DNA of 52,383 nucleotides from Proteobacteria bacterium bin106 (GCA_002238945.1 MPNI01000016.1:1-52383), one strand, 5' to 3'. Shown: positions 42,647 through 52,367, counted from the first letter of the stretch. Made by a program: numbers and translations. Notes: generated by a model from the sequence alone, not told the origin.

Positions 42647-44626
42647 CTAACTCCAAGATTTTTGCAAAAGAGGCCTACCTACCAATGCTACTAGCCCACC
42701 AAGGACCATAACCACTAACGCAAACCATACAAGCTTTACCAATGGATTAACATAGACCTGAAGAGTAACAGGACCACCAGCTATAGTGGGAGGATGAGAG
42801 AGCACAAGATAAAGATCATTCCATAAACGAGAACTCACCGCCACCTCATGCATCAACTCCTCTTTAGTGGGATATTTGGATCGTGCTGGAGTCATGATAC
42901 CAAAGAATTGTCCCATATAATGCACAGCTACCACAGCCTTATATAACGTAGCATTATCCTCCTGCACGTGATCTAAACCACGATACTCCAATGTATAGCC
43001 AGCCACCTCCGTGGGAGTGTCTTGGGCAAGCTGTACCGTATGAAGCGTGCCACGATAATTTCCTAAAAAGCCCAAAAGAGCTAACAAAAAACCTATATGA
43101 GCAAGTGAACCACCTAAAAAACCACAACTGCGACGCACAAATAAGCCTAAACGATAACCACTACTCTGAAAACGCTTATGAATATCAATAACCACACACC
43201 ATATGGCAAAAAACAACAATGCTATACCACATAGTTGCACATACAATCGACTTTGCGAAGAATCAAACACCCCACTGAGCCATGCAAACACACCTCCACA
43301 AACCAAAATACCGACCACAACCAACACTGCATGCATTTGAGAAACATAGATCTTTGCTGAGCCATAACGCATCACCGCCCCTAAAGCCATCAATAACGCC
43401 AAACCAGCACCTAGCCATGGCGCAAAAGCATTGAAATAAGGAGCTTGTACATTCACTCTGACAGAACTCACAATTTCACTAAAAATAGGATAAAGAGTTC
43501 CCGTAGTAACCACCACAGCAAAAACACATAACACACACATGCCAAGCACCATCATCATCTCTCGCGATACCACCCAACCACTGTTTGGTAGAGATTTATC
43601 TGTAGATGTAGAAGATCTAAAAATATATATCAACACCGATAAACCAAGAAGGAGAGCAAGAAAATACACATATGCCTCACCAATATCCGATTCAGCAAAA
43701 GAATGAACCGAAGTGATGATACCTGAACGAGTCAGAAACGTACCAAAGAAACTAAAGAAAAAAGCTAAAATCGCCAATAAATAATTCCATTTAACCATCC
43801 CCCTCTTCTCTGATTTCTCTTGAATCAATAAACCATGCATCAAAGCTGTAGATAACAGCCATGGAATAAATGATGAATTTTCCACCGGATCCCAAGCCCA
43901 ATACCCTCCCCAACCCAACTCCACATAAGCCCAGCGACCACCAAGAGCAATACCGATAGTCAGAAATAACCACGCAAATAAACACCAACTGCGCATCACA
44001 CGCAGCCATGCTTTTTGTGATTTTTCTGATAATGGTGGAGAACATAAAGCTGCCATAGAATACGCGTAAGGGACCACAAGAGCTGTATAGCCCAAAAACA
44101 AAGAAGGTGGATGAATAGCCATGTAAGGATTTTGCAATAAAGCATTCATCCCCAAACCCTGCCCAGGAGGAGGAAGACGTAACTGAAAAGGATCAGAATG
44201 GGTAATCAGCAAAAAAAACATCCATACCATAATGACACCACAAAAGAGTATCAAATACCTACGCAGCCCCTTCAACTCCTCTTTTACCGAAAATAAAGCC
44301 ACCGATGATACCAAAGCCAAAATCAAAGCCCAAAAGAGATGAGATCCCTCCATGGATGACCAAAAAGCCGATAACGTATAAAAAGGAGGCAAATCATTAG
44401 AAGAGTTTTTAAAAATATACTCTATAGAATAATCACGAAGGTAAAACATAATCCATAAAAGAACGGATGCACAGCTAATACCCGCTGTTGCAAAATGCAT
44501 GGCACGCTGAGCAGATACCTCTAAGGCAAAACGCCTTATACGTATATGAACACCTACTGCAAGCACACTATACATACTCAGCAGCAAGCCCAATAAACAC
44601 AAAAAATAGCCAATATGACCATACAT
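42647..44626 (-). CDS. ccmF: Cytochrome c heme lyase subunit CcmF
   Basis: CcmF ligates heme to apocytochrome c with CcmH. The 659-residue protein has about 15 transmembrane helices. The heme-handling WWD motif WGGYWAWDPVENSSFIPWL is at about 239-257, and the conserved His172 is in MAIHPPSLFLGY. The C-terminal periplasmic region carries the conserved PARSKYP-type strand, then a final transmembrane helix. The length is normal for the family. It sits 26 bp after hemF and is coupled to ccmH. CcmABCDEG are not in the window. Confidence 0.95.
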   Translation of the reverse strand: MYGHIGYFLCLLGLLLSMYSVLAVGVHIRIRRFALEVSAQRAMHFATAGISCASVLLWIMFYLRDYSIEYIFKNSSNDLPPFYTLSAFWSSMEGSHLFWALILALVSSVALFSVKEELKGLRRYLILFCGVIMVWMFFLLITHSDPFQLRLPPPGQGLGMNALLQNPYMAIHPPSLFLGYTALVVPYAYSMAALCSPPLSEKSQKAWLRVMRSWCLFAWLFLTIGIALGGRWAYVELGWGGYWAWDPVENSSFIPWLLSTALMHGLLIQEKSEKRGMVKWNYLLAILAFFFSFFGTFLTRSGIITSVHSFAESDIGEAYVYFLALLLGLSVLIYIFRSSTSTDKSLPNSGWVVSREMMMVLGMCVLCVFAVVVTTGTLYPIFSEIVSSVRVNVQAPYFNAFAPWLGAGLALLMALGAVMRYGSAKIYVSQMHAVLVVVGILVCGGVFAWLSGVFDSSQSRLYVQLCGIALLFFAIWCVVIDIHKRFQSSGYRLGLFVRRSCGFLGGSLAHIGFLLALLGFLGNYRGTLHTVQLAQDTPTEVAGYTLEYRGLDHVQEDNATLYKAVVAVHYMGQFFGIMTPARSKYPTKEELMHEVAVSSRLWNDLYLVLSHPPTIAGGPVTLQVYVNPLVKLVWFALVVMVLGGLVALVGRPLLQKSWS

Positions 44627-44652
44627 GACGCTATACCCACATCATCATATTC

Positions 44653-45525
44653 TCACCACTTCACCGCTGGAGGCATAGAAACAAAAATGGCTTCAAGATC
44701 TCCACCCGTTTGTAAGCCAAACCGTGTACCACGATCATAAAGAAGATTGAACTCTGCGTAACGAGCACGCCAATACAACTGCTTTTCTTTATCAGCTTCT
44801 CTGTAAGGCATATCCTTCCTACGCCCCAAGATCTCCACCAATACCTTCATATAACCTTTTACAAGCTGACAGATAAAACCAAAAAGCGGCTCAAAATCAC
44901 CCTGCAAACGATCAAAAAAGATCCCGCCCACTCCCCGTGACTCACCACGATGTGGAATATAGAAATACTCATCACACCACTTGCTATAATCTCTATAAGA
45001 CGACAAACCTAGTGGATGATGTTTTTCACATATAGAACGCAACATGCTATGAAAGCCTTCCGTATCCTCAGAATAAGGAAAAAATGGCGTAAGGTCAGCA
45101 CCACCGCCAAACCAAAAACTCTGGCCTACCTGAAATAAACGTACATTCATATGAGCTATAGGAGCATGGGGATTAAACATATGAACAATGGTCGAAAGAC
45201 CAGTGGCAAAAAATGGCTTTTCTGCAAAATCATCACTATCTTCCTTGCTACCACGACAAAGAGAACTGCCCGGATACTTTTTTCCATTAATAATAGACAC
45301 ATTACAACCAGCCTTTTCAACCACCTCACCCCGCACCACTCCCATCTCACCACCACCACCACCATCATTACGCTGCCAACACCGGCGTTTTAATATAGAT
45401 CCATCATCACCACTGCCATCAATGCCACAAAAAGCATCCAAGAAAAGGTTTTGGCTTTCTTTTAAAAATCCAATCAAACGCTCTTTTTGCAACTCATTCA
45501 ATGCTAGTTCCATTTTTGCAATCAT
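44653..45525 (-). CDS. hemF: Oxygen-dependent coproporphyrinogen-III oxidase
   Basis: HemF converts coproporphyrinogen III to protoporphyrinogen IX using oxygen. The family motifs are CWQRNDGGGGGEMGV, EKAGCNVSII, PHAPIAHMNVRLF, FGGGADLTPFFPY, YRDYSKWCDEYFYIPHRGESRGVGGIFFD and LYDRGTRFGLQTGG. The start MIAKMELALNELQKERLIGFL (45525) matches the family N-terminus; the open frame extends to an ATG at 45666, adding 47 Cys-rich residues that are not expected and lack a ribosome-binding site. It is first in the run with the ccm genes, so heme supply and cytochrome c assembly appear linked. Confidence 0.93.
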   Translation of the reverse strand: MIAKMELALNELQKERLIGFLKESQNLFLDAFCGIDGSGDDGSILKRRCWQRNDGGGGGEMGVVRGEVVEKAGCNVSIINGKKYPGSSLCRGSKEDSDDFAEKPFFATGLSTIVHMFNPHAPIAHMNVRLFQVGQSFWFGGGADLTPFFPYSEDTEGFHSMLRSICEKHHPLGLSSYRDYSKWCDEYFYIPHRGESRGVGGIFFDRLQGDFEPLFGFICQLVKGYMKVLVEILGRRKDMPYREADKEKQLYWRARYAEFNLLYDRGTRFGLQTGGDLEAIFVSMPPAVKW

Positions 45526-45816
45526 GTTATACACATACAAATCCGCATCACTGCAAAGAAAACACCTCAAAATAACAAAGAGGCATGCTTGCATTATGCA
45601 GGCACTTACTTCATCACCCTCATCATCTACACAAGTAGTTTGAGAGATCTTTGTTGTAAGAACCATAGTAGATATGAAATAATCACATCCACTACCGAAA
45701 AAAAAGCCAACCTACACGACATAGCACAACGTGGTTTTTCATATTTGCTCATATTTTTTGCTCATATGTACTCATATTCTCTCCCATACCCTCTATCATG
45801 TACCCTGTATAGCTAT

Positions 45817-45864
45817 GACATTATCCACGACATCATCCACGACATTATCCACGACATCATCCAC
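45817..45864. repeat. 12/24-bp tandem repeat at the mtaB start
   Basis: Four 12-bp units alternate GACATTATCCAC and GACATCATCCAC (a 24-bp unit twice). In the mtaB frame they encode Leu/Ser-Ser-Thr-Thr repeats just downstream of ATG 45818. Confidence 0.8.
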
Positions 45865-47257
45865 TACAACCACACCAATAAAACCCTCAACCGGGCAGGT
45901 GTTTATCAAAAATCTGGGTTGCAAGGTCAATGTATATGATTCTCAAGCTCTTAGCTATGAATTTTCTCATCTAGGCTACACCATCACCCAAGATCCTGAC
46001 TGTGCTGATATCACCATTATCAATACCTGCTCTGTTACAAAAAAAGCAGAAAAGGAAGCACGTTACCTACTCAGACGTTACTCAAGATCTAATCCTAAAG
46101 CTCTTAGAGTTGTCACCGGATGTTACGCCCAAATCGATTCTCAAACACTCATAGAAATGGATGAAGTGAGTTATCTTATTCCCAATGAAGCCAAACACTC
46201 TCTAGCAAGCTTTATCCATCAACGCTTCCAAGAACCTGCCACACCATTGCAAAACATCAGCCAAAAAATGCCCGCTCATACTCAACCGGTCCAAAAAAAC
46301 CGGCAAGGGCATTTTAAATCATCCGTGGCATACTTTATGCCACAACTTTCACAAAAAACCCGACTGTTTCTTAAAATCCAAGATGGTTGCAATGATTTTT
46401 GCACCTACTGTCAGATTCCTTATGCACGAGGAACAAGCCGGAGTGTTCCACAACAAGATATTCTTAGAGAGATCCAAAAGGCTATCCACCACGGCTGCAA
46501 AGAAGTGGTTCTTACCGGTATACATATAGGAGAATGGGGTAATGACTTACCCAACCAACCAACCATCACTGACCTATTAACCCACATCCTAAACATAACA
46601 TCACACAAAGCACGCATCCGCCTCTCTTCATTAGAGCCCAGTGAATTTTCCCAAGATCTCAGCTCCCTTATCCGTTCTCATCAACACAATTTCGCTCACC
46701 ATCTTCATCTGCCCCTACAATCAGGCTCTGATAAAATCCTCAAACATATGCGCAGACAATACTCTGTAGCCCAATACATAGAAACCATCCAACAAGCCAA
46801 AGAAGCTTTTTGGCCCTCACCTGTTCATCTTTCTTGTGATGTGATGGTGGGATTTCCCCAAGAAACCGATGAAGACTTTCAACTCACCATGGATCTCATC
46901 CAACGCTGTGGCATGCAATCATGGCATGTCTTTCCTTACTCCAAACGCCCTAACACCGCTGCTATCAAATTCAGCGGACATGTGGATACAAAAACCATCC
47001 ATCAACGCTCACGCATACTCAGAGAACTCAGTAAACAAAGACTGCATGACTATTGCAAATCGTTTATTGGCAAGCGTGTAGATGTGCTATGGGAGGACAA
47101 ACAGGATAACTGTGAGCGCAGACTAGGAAAAACCACCCATTACCTCAAAGCCTGTGCCCCAAGCCAACTCTCCTGGCAGCCTTTACCTGGCACCATCTCA
47201 TCAGGCATTGTCAAAGGACTGAGCGCTCAAGATACCCTGTTAGTGGATATGGGTTAG
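45818..47257 (+). CDS. mtaB: tRNA t6A37 methylthiotransferase MtaB
   Basis: MtaB is a radical SAM enzyme that converts t6A37 to ms2t6A37. The N-terminal UPF0004 domain begins FIKNLGCKVNVYDSQ, with further cluster cysteines in INTCSV and VTGCYAQ. The radical SAM CxxxCxxC is in QDGCNDFCTYCQIPYARG; HLPLQSGSDKILKHMRR, DVMVGFPQET and a C-terminal TRAM-like region follow. The lack of a long MiaB-like insertion and overall similarity favour MtaB over MiaB. ATG 45818 adds a repeat-encoded Ser/Thr leader; GTG 45899 would give the canonical start directly before FIKNLGC. Neither has a strong ribosome-binding site. Confidence 0.88.
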   Translation, partial: TLSTTSSTTLSTTSSTTTTPIKPSTGQVFIKNLGCKVNVYDSQALSYEFSHLGYTITQDPDCADITIINTCSVTKKAEKEARYLLRRYSRSNPKALRVVTGCYAQIDSQTLIEMDEVSYLIPNEAKHSLASFIHQRFQEPATPLQNISQKMPAHTQPVQKNRQGHFKSSVAYFMPQLSQKTRLFLKIQDGCNDFCTYCQIPYARGTSRSVPQQDILREIQKAIHHGCKEVVLTGIHIGEWGNDLPNQPTITDLLTHILNITSHKARIRLSSLEPSEFSQDLSSLIRSHQHNFAHHLHLPLQSGSDKILKHMRRQYSVAQYIETIQQAKEAFWPSPVHLSCDVMVGFPQETDEDFQLTMDLIQRCGMQSWHVFPYSKRPNTAAIKFSGHVDTKTIHQRSRILRELSKQRLHDYCKSFIGKRVDVLWEDKQDNCERRLGKTTHYLKACAPSQLSWQPLPGTISSGIVKGLSAQDTLLVDMG

Positions 47258-47280
47258 TGGATATGGGTTAGTGGATACGA
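47239..47280. repeat. 14-bp tandem repeat across the mtaB stop codon
   Basis: Three copies of GTTAGTGGATATGG (the third with changes at the end). The first copy encodes the terminal residues of MtaB, and the TAG stop lies in the second copy. Confidence 0.75.
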
Positions 47281-47530
47281 GTTGCTAGATTCCAACGAAA
47301 CCAAGTTTGAGATAGCACAGCTAGAGCCATAAAACTACCTATAGAACGTACTGGGCAGTGAACAAAAAAGCCTACTCACTCCTAACCCTTTACAACTTAC
47401 CCCACATCTTAACTGTCCTATACCTTAGCTCACGTCTCTTCTAAAGATGCCGAAAATAAAGCCGACCACTGGCCAGGAAATATATCCTTCAAACGATTTA
47501 TTTCCCACGATATATTATACGGTTGGTAAT

Positions 47531-48439
47531 ATGAATTGTTTTCGATTCTACATAAAGTTGTTATGGCACCACTTTTGTTTGCTATTACTAACTGTCATAG
47601 TCGTTAGCTGCGGTAGTGATAAGCCCGCAACCGATGATGATATTATTATTCTGCCAGATGACAATTATTCCTATAATGATGACTATGATAGAGAATGCGG
47701 TACACGTGGTTGCCGTCGAGTGGAATTTTTCTATGAAATCACACGCATCTTCCGTCTTGATGGAGCAACAGATATTCCCGAAGATGCCAACTATGTGGAA
47801 TTCTTAGCCGTTATATGGCAAGAATTTGAATGGGAAGTGGAATTTGTACCTGAAGATGGTGCAAGCTCTCCACAAGTACGATTTGTGGTTAATGAAGATG
47901 ATCTGCCTTATGGCATCACCTTAAAAAACACATCCTCTAAAAGACTCACTTTCAATGTCGACCTGAAATTGGATACTATAAAAGACGAATTAAACGACCT
48001 TTCTGATCCCTATGACGATGACATTGACGGCATAAAAGTCATAGATCCTGATAAAGATGGTAACGACTTGGAATATAATGCAGACGAATGGCTTAGAGTC
48101 CATGATAGAGGTTATATCGACGTTGAAGTTCACGATATCAGTTATTGTCAATGGCAAAACAACAAAAACAGAGACACCACATCCAATCAAGTGGATTGCA
48201 ACGACAAAGACACCGAAGATTCCTATTTTCGCCCTGAAATCATCAGAATTCCCTACCGCATTATTATCCCCAACGATGCTAAGCTCCAAAGATGGAGACA
48301 AGCTACCTGTAAAGGAGCTGACATAGGAGCTGCTGTTTTTGGCAAAGAATTGCCCTGGATAGAAAGCCTTGTGAATTTGATTGGTGAAGTTGCCTTTAAA
48401 TCGAAATGTTATCAAGATAATAATCGTAGTCGTAGATGA
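47531..48439 (+). CDS. Cysteine-containing lipoprotein, tandem paralogue A
   Basis: The start is placed at ATG 47531, because MNCFRFYIKLLWHHFCLLLL...VVSC forms a lipoprotein signal with lipid Cys27; the open frame extends upstream to 47447 without signal features. The 302-residue precursor has an acidic linker, then RECGTRGCRRVEFFYEITRI, PQVRFVVNEDDLPYGITLKN, VEVHDISYC, DCNDKDTEDSYFRPEIIRIPY and a C-terminal Cys. Most of these motifs recur in the next gene. An Asp-rich insertion (DPYDDDIDGIKVIDPDKDGND) could bind calcium. The likely location is the outer membrane or cell surface. No known family is recognised. Confidence 0.75.
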   Translation: MNCFRFYIKLLWHHFCLLLLTVIVVSCGSDKPATDDDIIILPDDNYSYNDDYDRECGTRGCRRVEFFYEITRIFRLDGATDIPEDANYVEFLAVIWQEFEWEVEFVPEDGASSPQVRFVVNEDDLPYGITLKNTSSKRLTFNVDLKLDTIKDELNDLSDPYDDDIDGIKVIDPDKDGNDLEYNADEWLRVHDRGYIDVEVHDISYCQWQNNKNRDTTSNQVDCNDKDTEDSYFRPEIIRIPYRIIIPNDAKLQRWRQATCKGADIGAAVFGKELPWIESLVNLIGEVAFKSKCYQDNNRSRR

Positions 48440-49227
48440 AGCTCAATTCCTACATATTCTCATTTCATGTGTTTTTCTTTATTGTGCCCTTCATCACCAT
48501 GACAAGCGGCTGTGGAAATAAACCTAGCAGCAACGATCCCATATCCGCCTCCAACTCAAGCGATGCTTATCCTCAAAACCACGGCCGTGAATGTGGTTAT
48601 CGTGGTTGTGCTCAAGTGGAGTTTTCTTATAAGATCACGCACATTGCACGCATCGATAAACAATCTAACTTTGATGAAACAGCTGAATATCTTCGCCTTT
48701 GGAGCCAGGATAAAACCAAATTCAAATGGCAAGTAGACATTGTCCCTCAAGCTTATGACAACATCCCACAAGTACGTCTTGTGGTAGATGAAGATCAACT
48801 TCCCGCACCCATCACTGTACAAAATAACCCTTCAAGTAAAGACGTCATTTTCTATGTGGATATGATCAATGATATCGATGAACATGGTCAGAGAATCCCT
48901 ACCACTCAATGGCTTAAACGTAACAGCGAAGGCATCATTGAAGTCGAAGTACAAGATATCAGCTATTGTCTCTCAAAAGCCCAATCTAATTCAAATAACT
49001 CCGCAGATTGTCATAACAAAGATACACATAGCTATCTCTTCCGTCCTCAAACAATCTCTATTCCCTATCATCTCAATCATAAAGATCCCCGCTTTAATCT
49101 GGCTATCTGCCAAGCAGGTCAAGTAGCAAGCATCATAGAACCAAGCGGTATTGCAGGAGCTACCATCGATTTTCTAGGATCTCTTATTGCTAAATCCAAT
49201 TGTCAAAAAAGAAGAACCTTCAGGTAG
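48436..49227 (+). CDS. Cysteine-containing lipoprotein, tandem paralogue B
   Basis: The 263-residue paralogue of the preceding gene starts at ATG 48436, overlapping its stop by 4 bases, so translation is coupled. Signal peptide with lipobox TSGC (Cys26). Shared motifs: RECGYRGCAQVEFSYKITHI, PQVRLVVDEDQLPAPITV, VEVQDISYC, DCHNKDT, FRPQTISIPY, and a C-terminal region with two cysteines. The four central shared cysteines (two in CGxRGC, one in ISYC, one in DC) suggest two disulfides. It lacks the Asp-rich insertion of paralogue A. Function unknown. It is convergent with the birA-coaX gene, 18 bp away. Confidence 0.77.
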   Translation: MKLNSYIFSFHVFFFIVPFITMTSGCGNKPSSNDPISASNSSDAYPQNHGRECGYRGCAQVEFSYKITHIARIDKQSNFDETAEYLRLWSQDKTKFKWQVDIVPQAYDNIPQVRLVVDEDQLPAPITVQNNPSSKDVIFYVDMINDIDEHGQRIPTTQWLKRNSEGIIEVEVQDISYCLSKAQSNSNNSADCHNKDTHSYLFRPQTISIPYHLNHKDPRFNLAICQAGQVASIIEPSGIAGATIDFLGSLIAKSNCQKRRTFR

Positions 49228-49245
49228 ATAGGAAAAGAAGCTGAC

Positions 49246-51069
49246 TCACTCATAACCATCAGCCGCATTCATCACCATCCATAAACCATCCATAGCCACA
49301 TCCACTTGATGAATATGAAGCGAGCTCTTGGGAGAAGCTTCTTTATCCTTGTTTCTGCCACTGCTCATGTCACCACTAGCACCATGACTATGTCTATCTA
49401 ACTCCTGCTGTAAGGCTTTTTGTAGATACGGTTTATACAAGCTAGCCCCTCCTCCTGTGATAAAAACATGATAAGGACCATTCTGCTCACAAAGCCATGA
49501 AGAAAATAACAACCGTAGAGCACCTATCTTTTCAACAAACAACCCAGCCTGAAGACACGAACGACTATCGCAGCCAAGATAAGATTCATAACTTCCCAAC
49601 TCACTTGGCATAATCATAGGCAGTCCAGCCGTACAACGATACAACGCATCAGCACTTACATACTCACCAGGACAAATGACTCCTCCACGAAAAGTGCCAT
49701 CAAAACCACATACATCCACTGTTATGGCTGTGCCAAAAGAAATAGCCATAAAAGCTATTTTGCTATCAGAAACGTAATGCTTAAACTTATAAAGAATACC
49801 TTCTAAAAAACAAAGCCTATCCATACCTAATTCTTTCAATGGATACGAACCCACCTGCAAACGTAGAGTACGTTTGCAGGGCTCATAAATCAATATATCG
49901 CTAAATATCTCACTCAACCCTCGCCTCAAAGCTTTTAAAATCAACGGTTGTGTAGATAAAGCTGTTACAACTAACCGAGAAGACAAACATCTCCCAGAAG
50001 ACATCAACATCCCCGTAGCTATAATACGCTTAGCTCTATTCAACCATTCAGCTATGTCTTTGCAAAAACCATCAGAAAGCTCAAGAGAGGATACATCAAG
50101 ACGCTTTACATCCACAAAAGACCATGACACAAACACCTCACTGTACAACCAACGCTTTTGAGCTAATAACACCGACTGATTTTGAGTATCTGTAACTAAC
50201 GCTTCATGTTCTCTTTGTTGATAAATGACACAACGTAAATGAGAGTTACCTACCTCAAAGATCACATGTTGCAAGGATACAGCAGCAAGATTCTTTAAAG
50301 ATGAACCACTGGCAAGCTTCTTTAGTTTTACTGCTTTATCCTCACTAGGTTTATCTTCAGTATCTTCACTCATATTATCACCATTACTTTCTTCTATTTC
50401 TTTCACTAAGGCATATCCCTGCTTATCAACTCCCCACCAATATACATATGATTGAGGGGTGCTATCAAAACACAAAGTCTTAATACAAGGAAAATATCTT
50501 AAACAAGAAGATAGAGAAAAATGCCCGTTAAATAACTCTGAAAAATATCCCACCAACTCACGAGCACAACTCTCCACATCATAATCTCTATTCATTAACG
50601 CTTGCAAAGATGTGACAGGATAATCAGCTTTCAAAGTATCAACCAATATGTTGATTCCTATGCCTATACATACATAACCATCACCCTCACTCTCCCCTTC
50701 ACACAGTATCCCAGCTAACTTCTTGCCGCAAACCCAGATATCATTAGGCCATTTCAAAGTAGGGCAAAAAGATAGCTTTTTTTCAATAAACCGTGCCACT
50801 ATCCACGCACTACACAGAGAACTCAAAGGAGACAAGATACCAGGGAAAAGTATACTCAGATGCATATTGCCATAAGGAGAGTCCCATACTGCCCGTTCCA
50901 TCTTCTTTCCGCAAGATTCACCCTGATAATCCCTCATTTGCCCCTTACCAGAGGTTTGTGAATGAGCCATCACTGCAAGAGGAAATGTATAACCCTGTCT
51001 TTTATTTTTGTATAGATCTATAAGATAATCATTGGTAGATGAAAGTTCATCAAACACAAGAAGTTTCAT
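49246..51069 (-). CDS. Bifunctional biotin-protein ligase / type III pantothenate kinase
   Basis: The N-terminal half (about 1-225) is a biotin protein ligase catalytic domain without a DNA-binding winged helix: FDELSSTNDYL, SQTSGKGQMRDYQG (a variant of GRGRxGR), LKWPNDIWV and KLAGILCE. The C-terminal half (about 265-590) is a CoaX kinase: EVGNSHLRCV, ISFGTAITVDV, RGGVICPGEYVSADAL and FITGGGASLY. The first CoaX motif has Glu for the usual Asp (DxGNT). The fusion links biotinylation with coenzyme A synthesis; BirA-CoaX fusions are known in some proteobacteria such as Neisseria. ATG 51069 is preferred over GTG 51078 because GAGG lies 8 bases before it. A polar linker (EDTEDKPSEDK) separates the halves. 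Confidence 0.9.
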   Translation of the reverse strand: MKLLVFDELSSTNDYLIDLYKNKRQGYTFPLAVMAHSQTSGKGQMRDYQGESCGKKMERAVWDSPYGNMHLSILFPGILSPLSSLCSAWIVARFIEKKLSFCPTLKWPNDIWVCGKKLAGILCEGESEGDGYVCIGIGINILVDTLKADYPVTSLQALMNRDYDVESCARELVGYFSELFNGHFSLSSCLRYFPCIKTLCFDSTPQSYVYWWGVDKQGYALVKEIEESNGDNMSEDTEDKPSEDKAVKLKKLASGSSLKNLAAVSLQHVIFEVGNSHLRCVIYQQREHEALVTDTQNQSVLLAQKRWLYSEVFVSWSFVDVKRLDVSSLELSDGFCKDIAEWLNRAKRIIATGMLMSSGRCLSSRLVVTALSTQPLILKALRRGLSEIFSDILIYEPCKRTLRLQVGSYPLKELGMDRLCFLEGILYKFKHYVSDSKIAFMAISFGTAITVDVCGFDGTFRGGVICPGEYVSADALYRCTAGLPMIMPSELGSYESYLGCDSRSCLQAGLFVEKIGALRLLFSSWLCEQNGPYHVFITGGGASLYKPYLQKALQQELDRHSHGASGDMSSGRNKDKEASPKSSLHIHQVDVAMDGLWMVMNAADGYE

Positions 51070-51078
51070 AACTATCAC

Positions 51079-51467
51079 CTCACTCTTTACATATTATAAA
51101 TAACGATTCATTTGATAATACCTGAAAGGAAAATAGCTATATTGCAAACATCATTGTAAACATCTATTACCATATCAGTGACTCGTCATAGCCACTATAC
51201 ATGCTCCAGCAGCCAAAGCTATAAAAGCTATTTAAAAAAGATTCATAAGACTTTGGCTCTATATCTTCTATCACCAAAGAATCACATCTGCTCTAATTGC
51301 ATGCTATAAGGTCTCTGGCTTAACTTACAGAAAGATGTAGCATCTATTGTTTTATTTCAAGATACTTTCACTATTATTGGTGATACTCAATCAGCCTAAA
51401 GATCTCTTTTCATCTTAACAGAACAAAGAAGTAGTGAGGTTATTTTCATACAAAATTATCACAAATA
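51079..51467. other. Intergenic region with one weak short ORF
   Basis: A minus-strand frame of 36 codons (51277-51167, starting TTG-GTG) reads VIEDIEPKSYESFLNSFY and then GCWSMYSGYDESLIW; it has no ribosome-binding site and may be the end of a decayed gene. Nothing else is recognisable. Confidence 0.3.
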
Positions 51468-52367
51468 CTAGAGCGTCTCATGACGTATTGCAAGAAGATT
51501 ACGTTTCGTTTTACCAAAGACTAAAGCAATTAAATGAATAGGCTTGCCCTTACTCTGATAAGGATCCTCATATCCTTGAGCGTGGATTTGATTCATAGCA
51601 GCATCTAGTGTCTCTTTTTGCTTGCTTTCATCAAAGATGACTTTTAATTCAAAAATAAATATTTGATCATCATAGGAAAGCACCATGTCACAGCGTCCTC
51701 GGCATGAAAGCTTTTCTGCTTGTAGATCTCCATGTAAGCCCCATAGCTGACCATGTAGGATAAGAGCGTAGATATACTCACGCTCTTCTAGAGAGATCTT
51801 TTCTGGAGGCTGAATAAAATAAGGAATTTGAGCAAGGTATGCTTTTAGGGTTTCTGCAAATTTCTCAAATTTGTTTTGACTTAAAAGATTTAATAAATAT
51901 TTTCCCTCAGAAGCGTCCATTTCAAAGTCGATAATATGCTGGATCAACTCTCTATAAAGGCTTGTTCGTACTTCTAAGTTAGGAAAATTAAGCTGATAGG
52001 TTACGTTATGATCAACACCAGTTTTGTTTGAAAGAGTTAAATAACCCGACTGAAAAAGAAGCGCCTTCATATTAACTTTTGTAATATTAAAAGAAGATAA
52101 GACACTACTGCCAGACTTTTGATTATCTAACTCATAGACAAGAACTCTATTTTTGGTCATATAATTAAAAAGATAGGTTGGTGTTCCAGTTTCAAACCAC
52201 CAGACGTTATAATCTTTGTCAGACATTAAATTAAGAATGCTCATAGGATTATACACTCGAGGATCAAAGGGATCTCCAGTCCAGCTATAGAGTCTGTGCC
52301 AAAATTTGCTAAAGCTTAATTTTAATTTTTTTTTTCGTATTTTTTTTGTAGTAATAGATATTTTATG
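51468..52367 (-). pseudogene. AAA-ATPase/PD-(D/E)XK family relic, nuclease half only
   Basis: The minus frame is open from 52367 (after a TAG at 52370-52368) to the stop at 51468, but its first ATG is at 52256. Without an ATG the frame already reads the family sequence FWHRLYSWTGDPFDPRVYNP upstream of that ATG, so the gene is cut rather than naturally short. Conserved parts: YNPMSILNLMSDKDY, LLFQSGYLTLSN, and a PD-(D/E)XK nuclease core GRCDMVLSYDDQIFIFELKV (Asp, Glu, Lys), then QIHAQGYEDPY. The N-terminal ATPase part is missing in the window; a poly-A run near 52325-52350 on the coding strand marks the break. It complements the truncated copy at 24370-25620. Confidence 0.75.

Noticed and set aside
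45526-45666. 47-residue Cys-rich N-terminal extension of hemF
   Set aside because: The family start fits MIAKMELALNEL at 45525, and no ribosome-binding site precedes 45666, so the extension was left out of the CDS.
45589-45939. 116-codon plus-strand frame with an IIHDIIHD repeat
   Set aside because: It is an out-of-frame reading of the repeat at the mtaB start and overlaps hemF; mtaB is the supported frame.
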